Shown: positions 27,529 through 37,530, counted from the first letter of the stretch. The stretch: DNA of 64,000 nt from Myxococcus xanthus (GCF_900106535.1 NZ_FNOH01000007.1:372001-436000); one strand, 5' to 3'. The notes: generated by a model not told the origin, from the letters alone. Made by a program: numbers and translations.

Positions 27529-27987
27529 ATGACCCGGAAGGACATCCTCGAGGCAGTGAAGAGTTTCGTCGGAGTTCTCGACGAGCAGAATCACTTTGAG
27601 GACCGCGAGGGAGTGCTGCGTGCTTCCCTGGACCGGCTCGCGCTGGCCTACCATTTTGCCGACGCCCCGTTCGACCCTACGAAGTATCCGGACGCGCCTC
27701 GTGCCGACTACAGGTCCCTGCGAGAGTGCATCGCGCCACTCTTTCCCGCCCTCGGCCTGTACAACGAGGCGTTGCACATCGCGGACAAGGTGGGTGAGTC
27801 CGAGTTCAGCATCGGCGACGCCATCGACGACCTCACGGACATCGCGATGGACATGCACAGCGTCCTCTTCCGCTGGGAAAACACGAGCGAAGGAGATGCG
27901 CTCTGGCACTTCCGCTTTGGCTTCGAGACCCATTGGGGACTGCACCTGCGAAGCTTGCAGCTCTACCTCCACCAGCGTGCCTGCTGA
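27529..27987 (+). CDS. DUF5063-like protein
   Basis: The 152-residue soluble, acidic protein starts at MTRKDILEAVKSF behind a GGAG site. It contains the stretch DIAMDMHSVLFRWENTSEGDALWHFRFGFETHWGLHL, which is the recognisable part of the DUF5063 family. Function unknown. It is the last convincing gene before the 8.7-kb centromere region. Confidence 0.75.
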   Translation: MTRKDILEAVKSFVGVLDEQNHFEDREGVLRASLDRLALAYHFADAPFDPTKYPDAPRADYRSLRECIAPLFPALGLYNEALHIADKVGESEFSIGDAIDDLTDIAMDMHSVLFRWENTSEGDALWHFRFGFETHWGLHLRSLQLYLHQRAC

Positions 27988-29212
27988 TGTGCCCAGCAAC
28001 TCGCGATGGTAGCTGAGCCGCCGCCGATTCCCCTGGCTCCCGAGGCGCTAGCAGGGGAGGGGACGCGGCCCTGCTTGGTGCATGTCCTTGTGCGCAGTGG
28101 CTCGGAAGCAAGGCCGGCAACCTGAGCTGCAGGTCGGTCGCTCGGTGCATGACCTTGCGCGCAGCATCTGGAGAGCATCATTGGTCGCCTGCGCTGCACG
28201 TGGGTCGCCGTATGCAGGACGACGGGTGGTTGGATGATGCGCCAACACGGCCGAGTCACTGTCCATCGAGGTGCATGTCGAGGCGTGGGTTGTTGATGGA
28301 GCGCTGCGTGGACACGGTCAGCTCACCTCCCTCGGGCAGGCAGGACAACGCTCGTGCCGTCGGATGCGCGGAGTCTGTCGAAGGCGATGTCCGTGAAGAG
28401 AGGCCAAGTTGAAGTCCTCGCTGACTAGGCAGCTAGGCCAGCGCCTGGTTGGCGTGTCTGCGCCGAACGCGGTGTCTTCATCGCACGGAAGAGGCCCACG
28501 TCGTTGATGCTGCCGGCGGGCTCGTCATCCTGAACGCTGCATCCGTGCGCCCGGAGTTGGGGCAGTCCGAGCATCGGGCGCGAGCGAATGTCGTGACACG
28601 GCGCCTCGGGGGACTTGATGCAAGTCGGGATGGGGTGACGACGACGTGCATCCTCGCCGCGGTTTCGTGCGCACGGGACGACGCGTCCGTCCTGTGCGGA
28701 GCGGTCTGAGTCCGTGGTGCTTCGATGCAGTCGAATGGATGGAGATGCATCGCATGTCCGACTCGGTGATGCCGTCTCGTAGAGGCGCGCGAAGTCTCCC
28801 CGACTGCGCTCAGCTGAGGGCCGACTTGAGGTGACGAAGACACCCGGGATGGAGCTTCGCGTTCGGCCACTTCGTGCGCGGTGCTGCTTGAGGCTTCGGG
28901 GTGGTCATGTGCCCGCGCGTCACCGGTGGGGACAGTGGCTCGCTTTCCTGTGGGCCTCCAAGTCCGACTGCATGTTGGTGCCTGACCGCGCTGCTCGCGA
29001 ACCGGTGCGGTGACCGAGCTCGCAGGTTCATGCGCGCGATGCGCGGTATGGCGCCAGTTCAGGTCGTGATGGTCTGCGTGAAGCGGGCGCCTTGCTTGGG
29101 TCCAGGTGTTGGTGTGGTGCGCGCCTGCACTTCGTCATCCTGGGACAGCCCCTGGGACGTAGCGAATGCCGCCGGGGACAGGGGTTCTTCAGCGGCTGAA
29201 CCGATGGGTCTC

Positions 29213-32200
29213 GTTCCACGTGGAGCAGGGGAGGGGAGCGCTCGTCATGGCGACCACGTCACGCATGTCGCCGTGGCTCCGCGAGCGAGCGGCACCTTTG
29301 GCTCAGGCACATGCGAACGGTGATGCGTGATGGCTGCGCCACTTCTCGCGAGGGCTCTCATCCGGCGCGCGTTCATCGGGCTCATGCTTCACGCGGACCG
29401 TGGTGGCACCGGTTTCGACATGGAAGCGCTCCGTGAGTCGCGATGTGCAGGCGGTCGCATCGACATGAGTGGGCGCGTGCCTGTTCTGGACGAACCGCAC
29501 GTTGATGGGAGTGGGCGTCGAGCATGGCCTCGCGGTGGATGCGCGCGGCGCCCGACCGGCGCGCCGACCTGGATGCCTGCGGAGTCGATGACCGGACCGA
29601 TGTGGATGCGAGCACGGCATGTGACGGGCGGATGCCGTTCGCTTTCGTGACGGGTCCAGGTTCCCGTTCCACGTGGAACGGGACGCTTCGCATGCCCATG
29701 CGTCGTGGTGGAGGACACGTCTGGTCGTGGGTATGGCTCAGGCCCCATCAGCGTTGAGCGCGGGCATCTCCTGCACACGCCATCAGGGAGAACTGGCGGC
29801 GCGGGTGCTCATGCTCGGGACATCGCGTGGTCCGGGGGGCCGGAGCGTGGGTGACGGGCGTCAGTTGTTCGCGGGCCCAGCCTGCGGCTGACCTCGTCTT
29901 CGACCTGGCGCTCGTTCCAATTGGAATGTGGAGCGCCTCACCTCAGAAGCGGTCGTCAGTTGTTCGCGTGCTCACCCAGGTGCTCGCGCCGCACGGCGCG
30001 CGGGGAACTGCGAGCACACGGCTTCGATGAGCGCTCATCCACCTTGGCCGAGCCGTTCCACTTGGAACAGGACGATGGATGCGCAGGCCGTCGTACTGAC
30101 CGGAGTGGCTTGCTCAAGCCGGTGCCACCGCCGTTCCCTGTTGAGCGAGAAGGCGCGAACTCGTGGTCCCGTTGAACGGACGCGACGTGCTCATGCGCGG
30201 GCCCCTTGCTGTTCCACGTGGAACGGGGATGCGGGAACGAACGGATGTGGCGTGTTGCTCGTCCCTTCATCGTGCCCAGCGAAGAAGGAAGGAGGGAGTG
30301 CATGGCCGCGTTGGACGAACGTGGCTGGCTCATGCGCGATGCCTCTCGTGGTTTCACGTGGAACAGGAAGAAGGGACGCGTAGGTGGCCACGCTGAGCGG
30401 GTGTGGCTCGCTCATGCGCGATGCCTCTCGTGGTTCCACGTGGAACAGGAAGGAGGCGTTGGTGAGTGCTCCCGCTGGGCGAGTGCGACTCGCTCATGCG
30501 CGATGCCTCTCGTGGTTTCACGTGGAACAGGGGATGGCGAAACCACGTGGTCGTGCTGAACGAGTTCGGTTCGTTCATGCGCGATGGCCTCGGTGATTCC
30601 ATGCGGAGGAGGAAGAGGTGTTGGTGCGTGGCTGCACGAAGTGGGTGCGGCTTGCACATGCGCGATGCCAGCCGTGGTTCCACGTGGAACAGGGGAGGGC
30701 GAAACCACGTGGTCGCGTTGAACGAGTCCGGTTCATTCATGCGCGATGGCCACCGCGGTTCCATGTGGTGGAGGAAGAGGTGTTGGTGCGTGGCTGCGCG
30801 AAGTGGGTGCGGCTTGCACATGCGCGATGCCTTCCGTGGTTCCACGTGGAACATGGAGACACGGCACAAGCGCGCGGTCGTGCTGAGCGAGTTCGGCTCG
30901 TCCATGCGGAGAATGCGGATGTGTTGGCGCGTGGCTGCGCTGAGCGGGTGCGGCTCGCACATGCACGATGCCCGTTGCCGTCCATGTAGTGCGGGAGCTG
31001 GAAGTGCGCGGCGCGGTCTGATGCGCGCAGTTCTTCTGCCTGACCGTTCCACGTGGAACAGCGAGACGGTCTGAGCTCATCGACATGGGCACATCGCAGG
31101 GATGCGCGAACGCTGGAGGTCCCTTCGCGGAGTCCGTTGCTCGTTCCACGTGGAACATGGCCGGGGCTGTGAGCACGTCAGCGCGGAGAACAGGCGCCGT
31201 TCGCTCATGTGCTCGAGTCATCCTTCGTTCCACGTGGAACACGGAGGCCATGAGTGAGTGGCCGCAGTTCCCGAGGTGGCGTGAACACGCGCAGCGCTCG
31301 CTACCCGTTCCACGTGGAACATGGAGATGCCGTGCCTGAGGGTGATGCGCGAGCGCCTGCTTCTTCGCGTGCTCAGCTCACGGCGTGTTCCACGTGGAAC
31401 GCCGCGGCGATGTGCAGTTGGAGTGTTGGGCGCGGTTGGCGCGCTCAAGTGCGTGTTCGGTTCCACGTGGAACATGCGGACGCGATGGGCGTGCTCGCGT
31501 GCGCTGCTTCGAAGCGTTCCACGTGGAACGCGGGTGGCCGCAGCGGCACGCCAACACGGCGGTTGAGCGTGCCTCAGTTCTTGGTAGCGCCTCATCACGT
31601 GTTCCACGTGGAACGTGGACGCGGCTCATCGAAGCGGATGAAGCCACGTGGTCCGCCACTTCTTGGGCTCCCAGTTCATGGATGCGTTGGCCGTCTCGCA
31701 TGCGTGAGATGCACGCTGCTTGTTCCACGTGGAACGCGAACGCGTGGCGTGCACCCGTGCGTGTGCGCGGTGCATCGCCAGTTCCACGTGGAACGTGGGC
31801 AGGGCTCGGGCGCGAACTCGTGGGTCATGGAGGAGCTTGGTCATGTGGCGGGTTCGGTGGCGTGCGTTCCACGTGGAACGCGGCGACCCGTCATCCCTGG
31901 TGTTGGCCAGCGCCGATGAGCAGCGGCCTTCGCCTTGCTCCATCTTCCAGATGGCTCGGCCTGCGACCTCTTCATCAATCACCGCGTGGTGGCGTTCCCG
32001 CGAGTTCGCGAACGCGTGTTCCACGTGGAACGAAGAAGCGGCGCATGAGGTGCTGCTTCGCGGTGGTTGGAGGCCGCCGCTCGGCATGCGCACTTCGCGG
32101 GGACGGTGATGGTGGTGGGGCGCCTGCGCACCGCATCGATTCGCGCATGCGCTCCGCTTGGCGTGAGTTCCTGACGCTTGGTGGGAAGGATGCGCGTGCT

Positions 32201-32717
32201 GATGCGTGCACCTCAGTGAAGTGGATGGCGCGGCTGCTCATGCGCGGGTTGCTCAGCGCCTGTTCCACGTGGAACGCGGGATGGATTGATGGTGGGCACG
32301 CGCGCAGCGCCGGAGAGTTCGCTGACGGCTCCGCGTTCAGGCTCGTGATGCGCTCATGGTTCATGGAGTGGTGAGTGCTCCACCGGGTGGCGTGGAGAGG
32401 TGTCGCAAAGGGGCCTGCGCTCATCCACCATCCAGTGCCTGCTCCATGTGGAGCGCCTGATGCGCTTCGTGATGCATGGAGGCCCCAGATGGGGGCTCTG
32501 ACTGGCGGCAAGTGGAGCCACCTTGATGCACGCGCTCCATGTGGAGCGCCCGTGTGCGGTGCGGCGCCAACCACGCAGGCAGTCCAGTGCGCATGCTGAT
32601 GGAGATTCCTGGGCAGTGTCGGTCGTGCGTTGGGCGGGCTCCATCCCGGCGCTCCGCGCTGAAGTTCCCATGAGCTCTTCGACATCTGTGCTGAACGCGG
32701 GGCGTTCCACGTGGAAC
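29213..32717. repeat. parS: parS cluster (ParB-binding centromere sites)
   Basis: The palindrome GTTCCACGTGGAAC occurs 19 times exactly, starting at 29666, 30211, 30433, 30677, 30839, 31046, 31143, 31227, 31307, 31387, 31460, 31516, 31601, 31722, 31781, 31866, 32018, 32262 and 32704. One-mismatch copies start at 29213 (GTTCCACGTGGAGC), 30055 (GTTCCACTTGGAAC), 30351 and 30515 (both GTTTCACGTGGAAC). Two copies of GCTCCATGTGGAGC start at 32441 and 32534, and a diverged GTTCCAATTGGAAT at 29914. In the densest part the sites are 56-121 bases apart, often about 80. ParB nucleates here and spreads to build the segregation complex moved by ParA. A cluster of over twenty sites is known from M. xanthus. 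Confidence 0.95.
30331..30900. repeat. 81-82-bp tandem array carrying parS
   Basis: Seven units begin with CATGCGCGATG at 30331, 30413, 30495, 30576, 30657, 30738 and 30819, giving spacings of 82, 82, 81, 81, 81 and 81 bases. Each unit has a parS position 20 bases later. It is perfect in units 2, 5 and 7, has one change in units 1 and 3, and is eroded in units 4 (ATTCCATGCGGAGG) and 6 (GTTCCATGTGGTGG). Shared spacer text includes CGAGCGGGTG-type and GAACGAGTTCGGTTC-type segments. Because 81 is divisible by three, long open frames run through on both strands, but they are a by-product of the repeat. Confidence 0.85.
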
Positions 32718-32792
32718 GCGTTGAACGTCGAAGTGGTGCTGACGCTGCGTTACTGCGTCCCCGCGCACGTCGCTTGGTGCGCGCGAGGGATG

Positions 32793-33980
32793 GCGAGCTT
32801 CAGGTGGAGCCAGCGGTGAGGACTGGCGATGGCGTGGGTGGCCGCATCAGCGCGAGCGGATGTTCTGCTGTGCTCAGGTGAGCTGCGAGCCCAAGTGGAG
32901 CAGGTGGTGCGGACTGGCGATGGCTGGGACTGTCGCGTCTGAGCGAGCGCAGGCCACCACATGCTCGGACGAGCTGCGAGCTCAGTTGGTGTGGTGGGTC
33001 CAGACCGGCGGTAGCTGCCACTGCCGCATTCGGCTCGGCCAGATGATGCAGCCTCGTTCCCGCGCGGATAGGACGCGATGGCGGTGTGGAAAGTGGGGCG
33101 AGGACTGACGGCAACGCCGACTGTCGTATCGGGACGACCGCATGTCGCCGGGTGTTCGAGGGGAGGCGGTGCGAGGCCCCGTGGAGTTTGGGGGTCTACC
33201 GGAGACAGCTCGAACTGCCGCATTGGCACCGTCGCACGCTGTCCTGACGTGATGGTCACCAGGTGCGAGTCCCGTATGGAGCTCGCGGCGACGATGGACA
33301 GTGGCTTGAACTGCCGCATCGGCGCGGCTGTGCACTATCGGGAACGCACTCGCGATGAAGTGCGAGTCCAAGGGATGGAGCCAGTGGCGAGGATGGGTGG
33401 TGGTTCGGACTGTCTCGTTGGCGAACCTGCATGTCGTCCGAGTTCATGCGCAACGAGGCGCGAGGCTCGAGCCGATGGCGCAGACGGCGAGAAGTCGTGC
33501 TGACGTGGATGAGCTGCGGCGTCGGTATGGCCGCGTGGCGTTTTGAAGCGATGGGCATGAGACGCGCGTTCCGCGGGGAACAGTCGACGCGGAGCGGCTG
33601 CAACTCAGACCGAGGGGCTCAGGGGCTCGCCGTCCGGAGTCCATGCTCACCGAGACGTGAATGGCTCGTGATGCAGTAGGCGAGAAATGGTGGCAACTCA
33701 GCCTGCGACGTCCGTAGGGCCGCAGGTCGTTCGGAGCTCATGATCACCAAGGCGCGAGTTCTGTGTGACGCAGCCGACGAGGCCCGACGGCAACTCGCAC
33801 CGTGACGTCAGCCCGGCCACATGCGGTCCGGAGTCTCTGCGCGCCGAGGCGCGAGTGTCGCGTGATGCAGTCTACGAGGGCTGGAGCCGCCGCAGACCGC
33901 GACGTATGCCCGGCCACATGTGGTCCGGAGTTCATGCTCATCAATGCCGAGGTTCGTGTGGCTCAGATGGCAGGGACATG
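32793..33980. repeat. Degenerate 91-98-bp repeat array with parS-like cores
   Basis: Units marked by GCGAG plus a GTGGAGC-like core recur at about 32793, 32885, 32976, 33078, 33171, 33265, 33362, 33460 and 33558, spaced 91-98 bases apart. Later units are marked by TCCGGAGTTCATGCTCA-like text at 33634, 33730, 33828 and 33926 (96-98 apart). At 33568, in register, the core is GTTCCGCGGGGAAC, only two changes from parS. Other cores are more eroded, for example GTCCCGTATGGAGC. The array therefore looks like former parS units in decay. Confidence 0.7.
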
Positions 33981-34052
33981 CGGCCACTCATCGCGGCGTG
34001 CGGATGAAGCGAGCAGTCGGCGACTGTTGAGTGAGAGGAGGTACCGCCTGCC

Positions 34053-34199
34053 ATGTCCGGTACGCATTCGCTCGACCTGCGCGAGCGGTCCATCGCAGCT
34101 TGGCAAGAGAGCCCCCCACCCCTCCTGGCGGCCATTTCTCCGCGCGATGCAGCCGGTGGGTTGGCCCACCGGGGCGACGCAATCGCTCAGCCCTTTTGA
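34053..34199 (+). pseudogene. Possible IS630-type transposase N-terminal remnant
   Basis: The frame reads MSGTHSLDLRERSIAAWQES and ends at a TGA after about 48 codons. The beginning resembles the YSLDLRERVIAAVE start of IS630-family transposases. The helix-turn-helix and catalytic DDE parts are missing. It would be a dead fragment. Based on one short stretch of similarity only. Confidence 0.35.
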
Positions 34200-34217
34200 G
34201 GCACGCGATGAGGCGAG

Positions 34218-34314
34218 GCGCCCCAAGGGCCGGGGCGCACCTCGGCAGCTCGCTGTTCGGAAATGTCGGGAGATTTCGCGGCGCAAAACCCCCGACATTT
34301 CCGAACAGCGAGCT
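34218..34314. repeat. 24-bp perfect inverted repeat plus a flanking hairpin
   Basis: Positions 34247-34270 and 34291-34314 are perfect inverted complements (24 bases each; left arm starts AGCTCGCTGTTCGG), with a 20-base loop. Directly before it GCGCCCC (34218-34224) pairs with GGGGCGC (34232-34238). This is the longest perfect hairpin in the window. It may be a palindromic mobile element, fused ends of an insertion sequence, or a structured RNA. Confidence 0.85.
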
Positions 34315-34439
34315 ACGGGAGTGACTCCGGCTCCCCCGGCGCGAGGGGCCTCCTGTGGGGGCGCGCGGTCCGGGCAGCATGAAATCCACCACGGAGGTGA
34401 TGGCATCCACGCGCGCCGTGCACTCACGAGGTGCCCCCG

Positions 34440-34560
34440 CGCGCATGCACTTCTACGCGAACCGCTCCGTCCTGCTGTCGCTCGTCCTGCCCTGCCTGGC
34501 GCTCGCGAGGCCCTCGGGCAACACGTCGCGGAGGGGGCGCCCACCGCGGCGGCTCCGTCG
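34440..34560 (+). pseudogene. Gene-start remnant with signal peptide
   Basis: From the ATG at about 34445 the frame reads MHFYANRSVLLSLVLPCLAL followed by ARPSGNTS. It has a strong GC bias at third positions for about 35 codons, then becomes Arg-rich and unlike a protein. This looks like the beginning of a secreted-protein gene that was cut or frameshifted inside the insert. Confidence 0.3.
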
Positions 34561-35562
34561 CTCAGCTCATCTGAGCTGCGCGACCAGACTGCGACACCGG
34601 TACGGCGACACCTCTTCCGGGGCTCATGGGCAACGAAGAGCGAGTCCCGTGTGGTGCAAGTGGTGAGTACGGACTGCCCTCGTGCTGCTGCATCGGTACG
34701 GCGGACGTTTGTCGGGCGCCCCGGCTCAGCGGGGTGTGAGTCCCGGGTGGAGCAGTCGGTGTGGACGAGCAGCAATTCGGGCCACGTCATCGACGCGGTC
34801 GCATGTCACCTTGAATCTCTGGCTCAATGCGGAACCGGACTCAATGTGACCGCGGAGAATCTGCGGCCCACACCACTCCGTCCCGCTCAGGGGTGCGCTA
34901 TCTAGTCCCTGTTTCTGATGGGAAATCAGGGCACCTCGGTTGAGGCATCGATGTGACGGCATGCTGCCTCGCGATTCGTGAGGCGCTCAGTGGGCGTGGA
35001 TCTCCCGGTGATGTCTCCGAACGCAGAACCTCATCGATGCGACATCTGGCGTTGCGTACCCATGTCGAGCGGCTCGCCTTCGGCACACTTGGCGGGCGCG
35101 AAACGAGCTCACCATGGTTGGCGAAGTCCGAAGGAGTTCCTCGCCTGCCGTCATTGGATGCGTGTCCCTGATGCACATCCCTGCGACGGAAACCTCGTGC
35201 AGGTGTGAGTCGCCATCCGCATCGCCGTTCGTCGCGGTGTGCTTCGGCGCGACCGCTGTCCGTCCCGAGTGGTGAGTCCACTGAGCTGGACCGACAAGTG
35301 GACTGACCTCGTCGATGCGATGCTGCGGTCGTTGGCGGAAGTGAGGGGGATGGGCCCCCTCCCGGAGTCCGCTTCGACCATCTGACCTTGTCAGACGCGT
35401 CGCGCGCGATTCCGAGCGGGTAGGGCTTCGCGGTGGGATTCCTCGGCCAAGGGGGAACCGATGTGCGTGGCCATGTGGACCGCTGGCGGCGAGGCGCATG
35501 CGGACGGCTGACATCGAGGCTCATGTGAAACCACCGTCGCCATGCGCAGGACTCGCGCGCCC

Positions 35563-35576
35563 GTTCCACGCGGAAC
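35563..35576. repeat. parS: Outlying parS variant
   Basis: GTTCCACGCGGAAC, one mismatch from parS, 2.8 kb from the last perfect copy and about 1.2 kb before parA. Likely a weaker ParB site. Confidence 0.7.
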
Positions 35577-35773
35577 ATCCGGAGGCGTGTCATCGTCACC
35601 CGAACCGATGATTCATCGACGCGTGCAGGTTGCACTCGGCAATGCCTGGGCCGCTTCAACGCGCGTCGCATGGGGTGGCGGCATGGCTCCACTACTCGGC
35701 ATGGGCGCTTCCAGTCGGGTGCGTGCGTTCGCTGCACTCATCTGGCTTACCGCGCACATCCCGGGAGCGACGC

Positions 35774-35998
35774 TCAGCAACGGTGCCGCATCGCGCGGGC
35801 GAGATAGAGCAGCTGAAGTGCCAAGGCCTCGCCGGAACCGGCTCCGCACGGGTCTGCGAGGCGATACATCGGCTGCTCCACGCAGATGGGCAGCGCCAAG
35901 CCGTCGGGATGCGGCACTACCGGACCGACCACTGCCAATGGCACCGCGTCGTGCCCGAGGATGGCCCACCACCAATAGCGTGTGATGCGCTGAAGCAA
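35774..35998 (-). CDS. Doubtful small ORF
   Basis: A 74-codon frame reads MLQRITRYWWWAILGHDAVP and contains LALPICVEQPMYRLADPCG. It has moderately high GC at third positions but no ribosome binding site that I can see and no family match. It could be a relic of a gene in this decaying region or chance. Confidence 0.2.
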   Translation of the reverse strand: MLQRITRYWWWAILGHDAVPLAVVGPVVPHPDGLALPICVEQPMYRLADPCGAGSGEALALQLLYLARAMRHRC

Positions 35999-36339
35999 TC
36001 AGCGCGTGCCTTCCGCGCGCCAACCGGCAACCCCGACCGCAGCCTCACGCGGGCATCGTGCGAAACGCACCCGCTGCCCGCGACAGCATCACCGCGTGAG
36101 GACAGGACCCTCGGACGCACGCGGCGGCCCGAAACGCGCGGCTGCTTCCACGTTCAGCCAACCCAAAAGCCCGGCCTCTCGCGAGAACGCGACGCGCGTT
36201 CGTAGCCTCCGCTCGAAGTCCACCGCCGCCGCCCCCCTGAAAACTGGCTCAAAGGTCCGCGAACCCCGCAAACAGACTTGGCATGTTTTATTCCGCGAGG
36301 GCTTCCTTCCCGCCTGCTCACTCGCTGCACGGCCGCAGG

Positions 36340-36353
36340 GTTCCACGAGGAAC
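36340..36353. promoter_or_regulatory. parS: parS variant in the parA upstream region
   Basis: GTTCCACGAGGAAC has one mismatch from parS and sits about 390 bases before the parA start. ParB bound here could contribute to autoregulation of parAB. Confidence 0.65.
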
Positions 36354-36450
36354 GCGCCGTCTCCAGCCTGGGGGCGCCGTGGCCACGGCGGGGCGGAACA
36401 GGTGCGGCCCGGTGGGGGCCCTACGGACCGGCGGCTCGGCCGCATCATTA

Positions 36451-36527
36451 TATAGGGGGCTGACACGGGCCCTCCGTGGCCCCGTTCGACTGGCACCCCG
36501 GCGCACCGCCTCCTTATATAAGGAGGC
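36451..36527. promoter_or_regulatory. 20-bp perfect palindrome and half-site upstream of parA
   Basis: GCCTCCTTATATAAGGAGGC at 36508-36527 is perfectly self-complementary and AT-rich in the middle. A related half, TTATATAGGGGGC, lies at about 36449-36461. The palindrome differs from parS and may be an operator for an unknown regulator or overlap a promoter (TATATA). It is one of few AT-rich spots in the region. Confidence 0.6.
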
Positions 36528-36738
36528 ACACCCGGCCAGCCTCCAGGCCTCTTCCGGGCACCCGCCACCGGCCTCCAGGTCCGCGCAAACCCCCGAGAAG
36601 AGAGCAGGGAAGCAAGGCTCGCCGTGAATTTGATCCGATACCAAACCGCGTGCTAGCAGCGTGGATCAGCGCGCAACCGTGCACTGCATCACGCGCGGGG
36701 CCCTGGCCTACGGCCGGGGAGAGAGAGGATGGGCCACC

Positions 36739-37530
36739 GTGGGTCGTATCATCTGCATCTCCAACCAGAAGGGCGGCGTCGGGAAGACCACCACCGCCAT
36801 CAACCTCGCCGCGAGCCTGGCCTCCGCGGAGCGCCGCACGTTGCTGGTGGACATGGACCCGCAGGGCAACGCGGGCAGTGGCCTGGGCATCAAGCAGGAC
36901 AACATCACCGGCACCATCTACGAAGCGCTGCTCAATGACCGGCCCATCCAGGAGCTGCTCCACCCCACGGAGCTGCGCTACCTCCAGGTGGTGCCCGCCA
37001 CGCCGGACCTCACCGGCGCCGAGGTCGAGCTGGTCAACCAGGACAACCGCGAGTTCCGCCTCCGCGACGCCCTGCGCCCGCTGGCTGCCGAATACGACTA
37101 CATCATCATCGACTGTCCGCCGTCGCTCGGCCTGCTGACGCTCAATGCGCTGGCCGCCGCGGACTCCGTCCTCATCCCGCTTCAGTGTGAGTACTACGCG
37201 CTCGAGGGACTCTCGCAGCTCACCCACACCATCGACCTGGTGAAGCAGGGCCTCAACCCGGACCTGAAGATGGAGGGCATCCTCCTCACCATGTTCGACT
37301 CGCGGGCGAACATTGCCCACCAGGTCGTCGAAGAGGTGCGCGGGTACTTCAAGAAGCAGGTGTTCGAGGTCATCGTGCCGCGCAACGTGCGCCTGTCCGA
37401 GTGCCCCTCCTTCGGAAAGCCCATCATCCTGTACGACATCAAGTCGAAGGGGTGTGAGAGCTACCTCGCGCTGGGCCGCGAGCTGATGAAGCGGGACACC
37501 CCCAAGAGCCCTCGCAGGCGCGTGGCTTGA
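36739..37530 (+). CDS. parA: Chromosome partitioning ATPase ParA (Soj)
   Basis: The 263-residue deviant-Walker ATPase binds DNA non-specifically and pulls ParB-parS complexes apart. The N-terminal KGGVGKTT (residues 11-18) has both signature lysines. Then DMDPQGNAGSGLG, the DCPPSLGLLTLNAL Walker B region, and VPRNVRLSECPSFGKPI follow. I take GTG 36739 (VGRIICISNQKGG) as the start, since the Walker lysine is normally about 10-16 residues from the N terminus; the frame is open to an ATG-like start at 36661 with a non-homologous leader. It heads the parA-parB-bacM-lipoprotein operon. Confidence 0.96.
   Translation: MGRIICISNQKGGVGKTTTAINLAASLASAERRTLLVDMDPQGNAGSGLGIKQDNITGTIYEALLNDRPIQELLHPTELRYLQVVPATPDLTGAEVELVNQDNREFRLRDALRPLAAEYDYIIIDCPPSLGLLTLNALAAADSVLIPLQCEYYALEGLSQLTHTIDLVKQGLNPDLKMEGILLTMFDSRANIAHQVVEEVRGYFKKQVFEVIVPRNVRLSECPSFGKPIILYDIKSKGCESYLALGRELMKRDTPKSPRRRVA

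Larger units (their letters stand above)
33990..34625. mobile_element. Foreign-looking insert interrupting the repeat array
   Basis: The 91-98-bp array stops near 33985 and resumes at about 34626, where units at 34640 (GCGAGTCCCGTGTGGTGCAA) and 34736 (GAGTCCCGGGTGGAGCAG) are again 96 bases apart. The roughly 640 bases between contain a possible transposase start, a 24-bp perfect inverted repeat and a signal-peptide-like gene start, described separately. No clear terminal repeats or target duplication were found, so the boundaries are approximate. Confidence 0.45.
27988..36738. other. Gene-free chromosomal centromere region
   Basis: Across 8.7 kb no frame shows a sustained gene-like codon bias or a recognisable intact protein, in contrast to the rest of the window. 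The stretch holds the parS cluster, two families of tandem repeats and remnants of foreign DNA, described separately. From 27988 to 29200 I see only weak repeats: GGTGCATGTCCTTGTGCGCA near 28077 and a related copy about 67 bases on. From 34800 to 35560, motifs like CATCGATGCGAC recur (about 34946, 35034, 35313). It ends at parA, whose product segregates this DNA together with ParB. Confidence 0.75.

Noticed and set aside
30354..31052. 232-codon minus-strand frame with repeated FHVEP/ASRMCKPHPLRAATHQH text
   Set aside because: It is an artefact of the 81-bp tandem repeat, which keeps frame on both strands. The peptide only restates parS and its spacers.
29200..32720. Regularly spaced short repeats could suggest a CRISPR array
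   Set aside because: The repeat is a 14-bp palindrome equal to parS, spacers differ widely in length (56-440 bases), no cas genes lie near, and parA-parB follow.
34355..34666. Plus-strand frame of 103 codons as an intact gene
   Set aside because: Only the first part after the inner ATG has gene-like bias and a signal peptide; the remainder is low-complexity Arg-rich, so it is recorded as a remnant.
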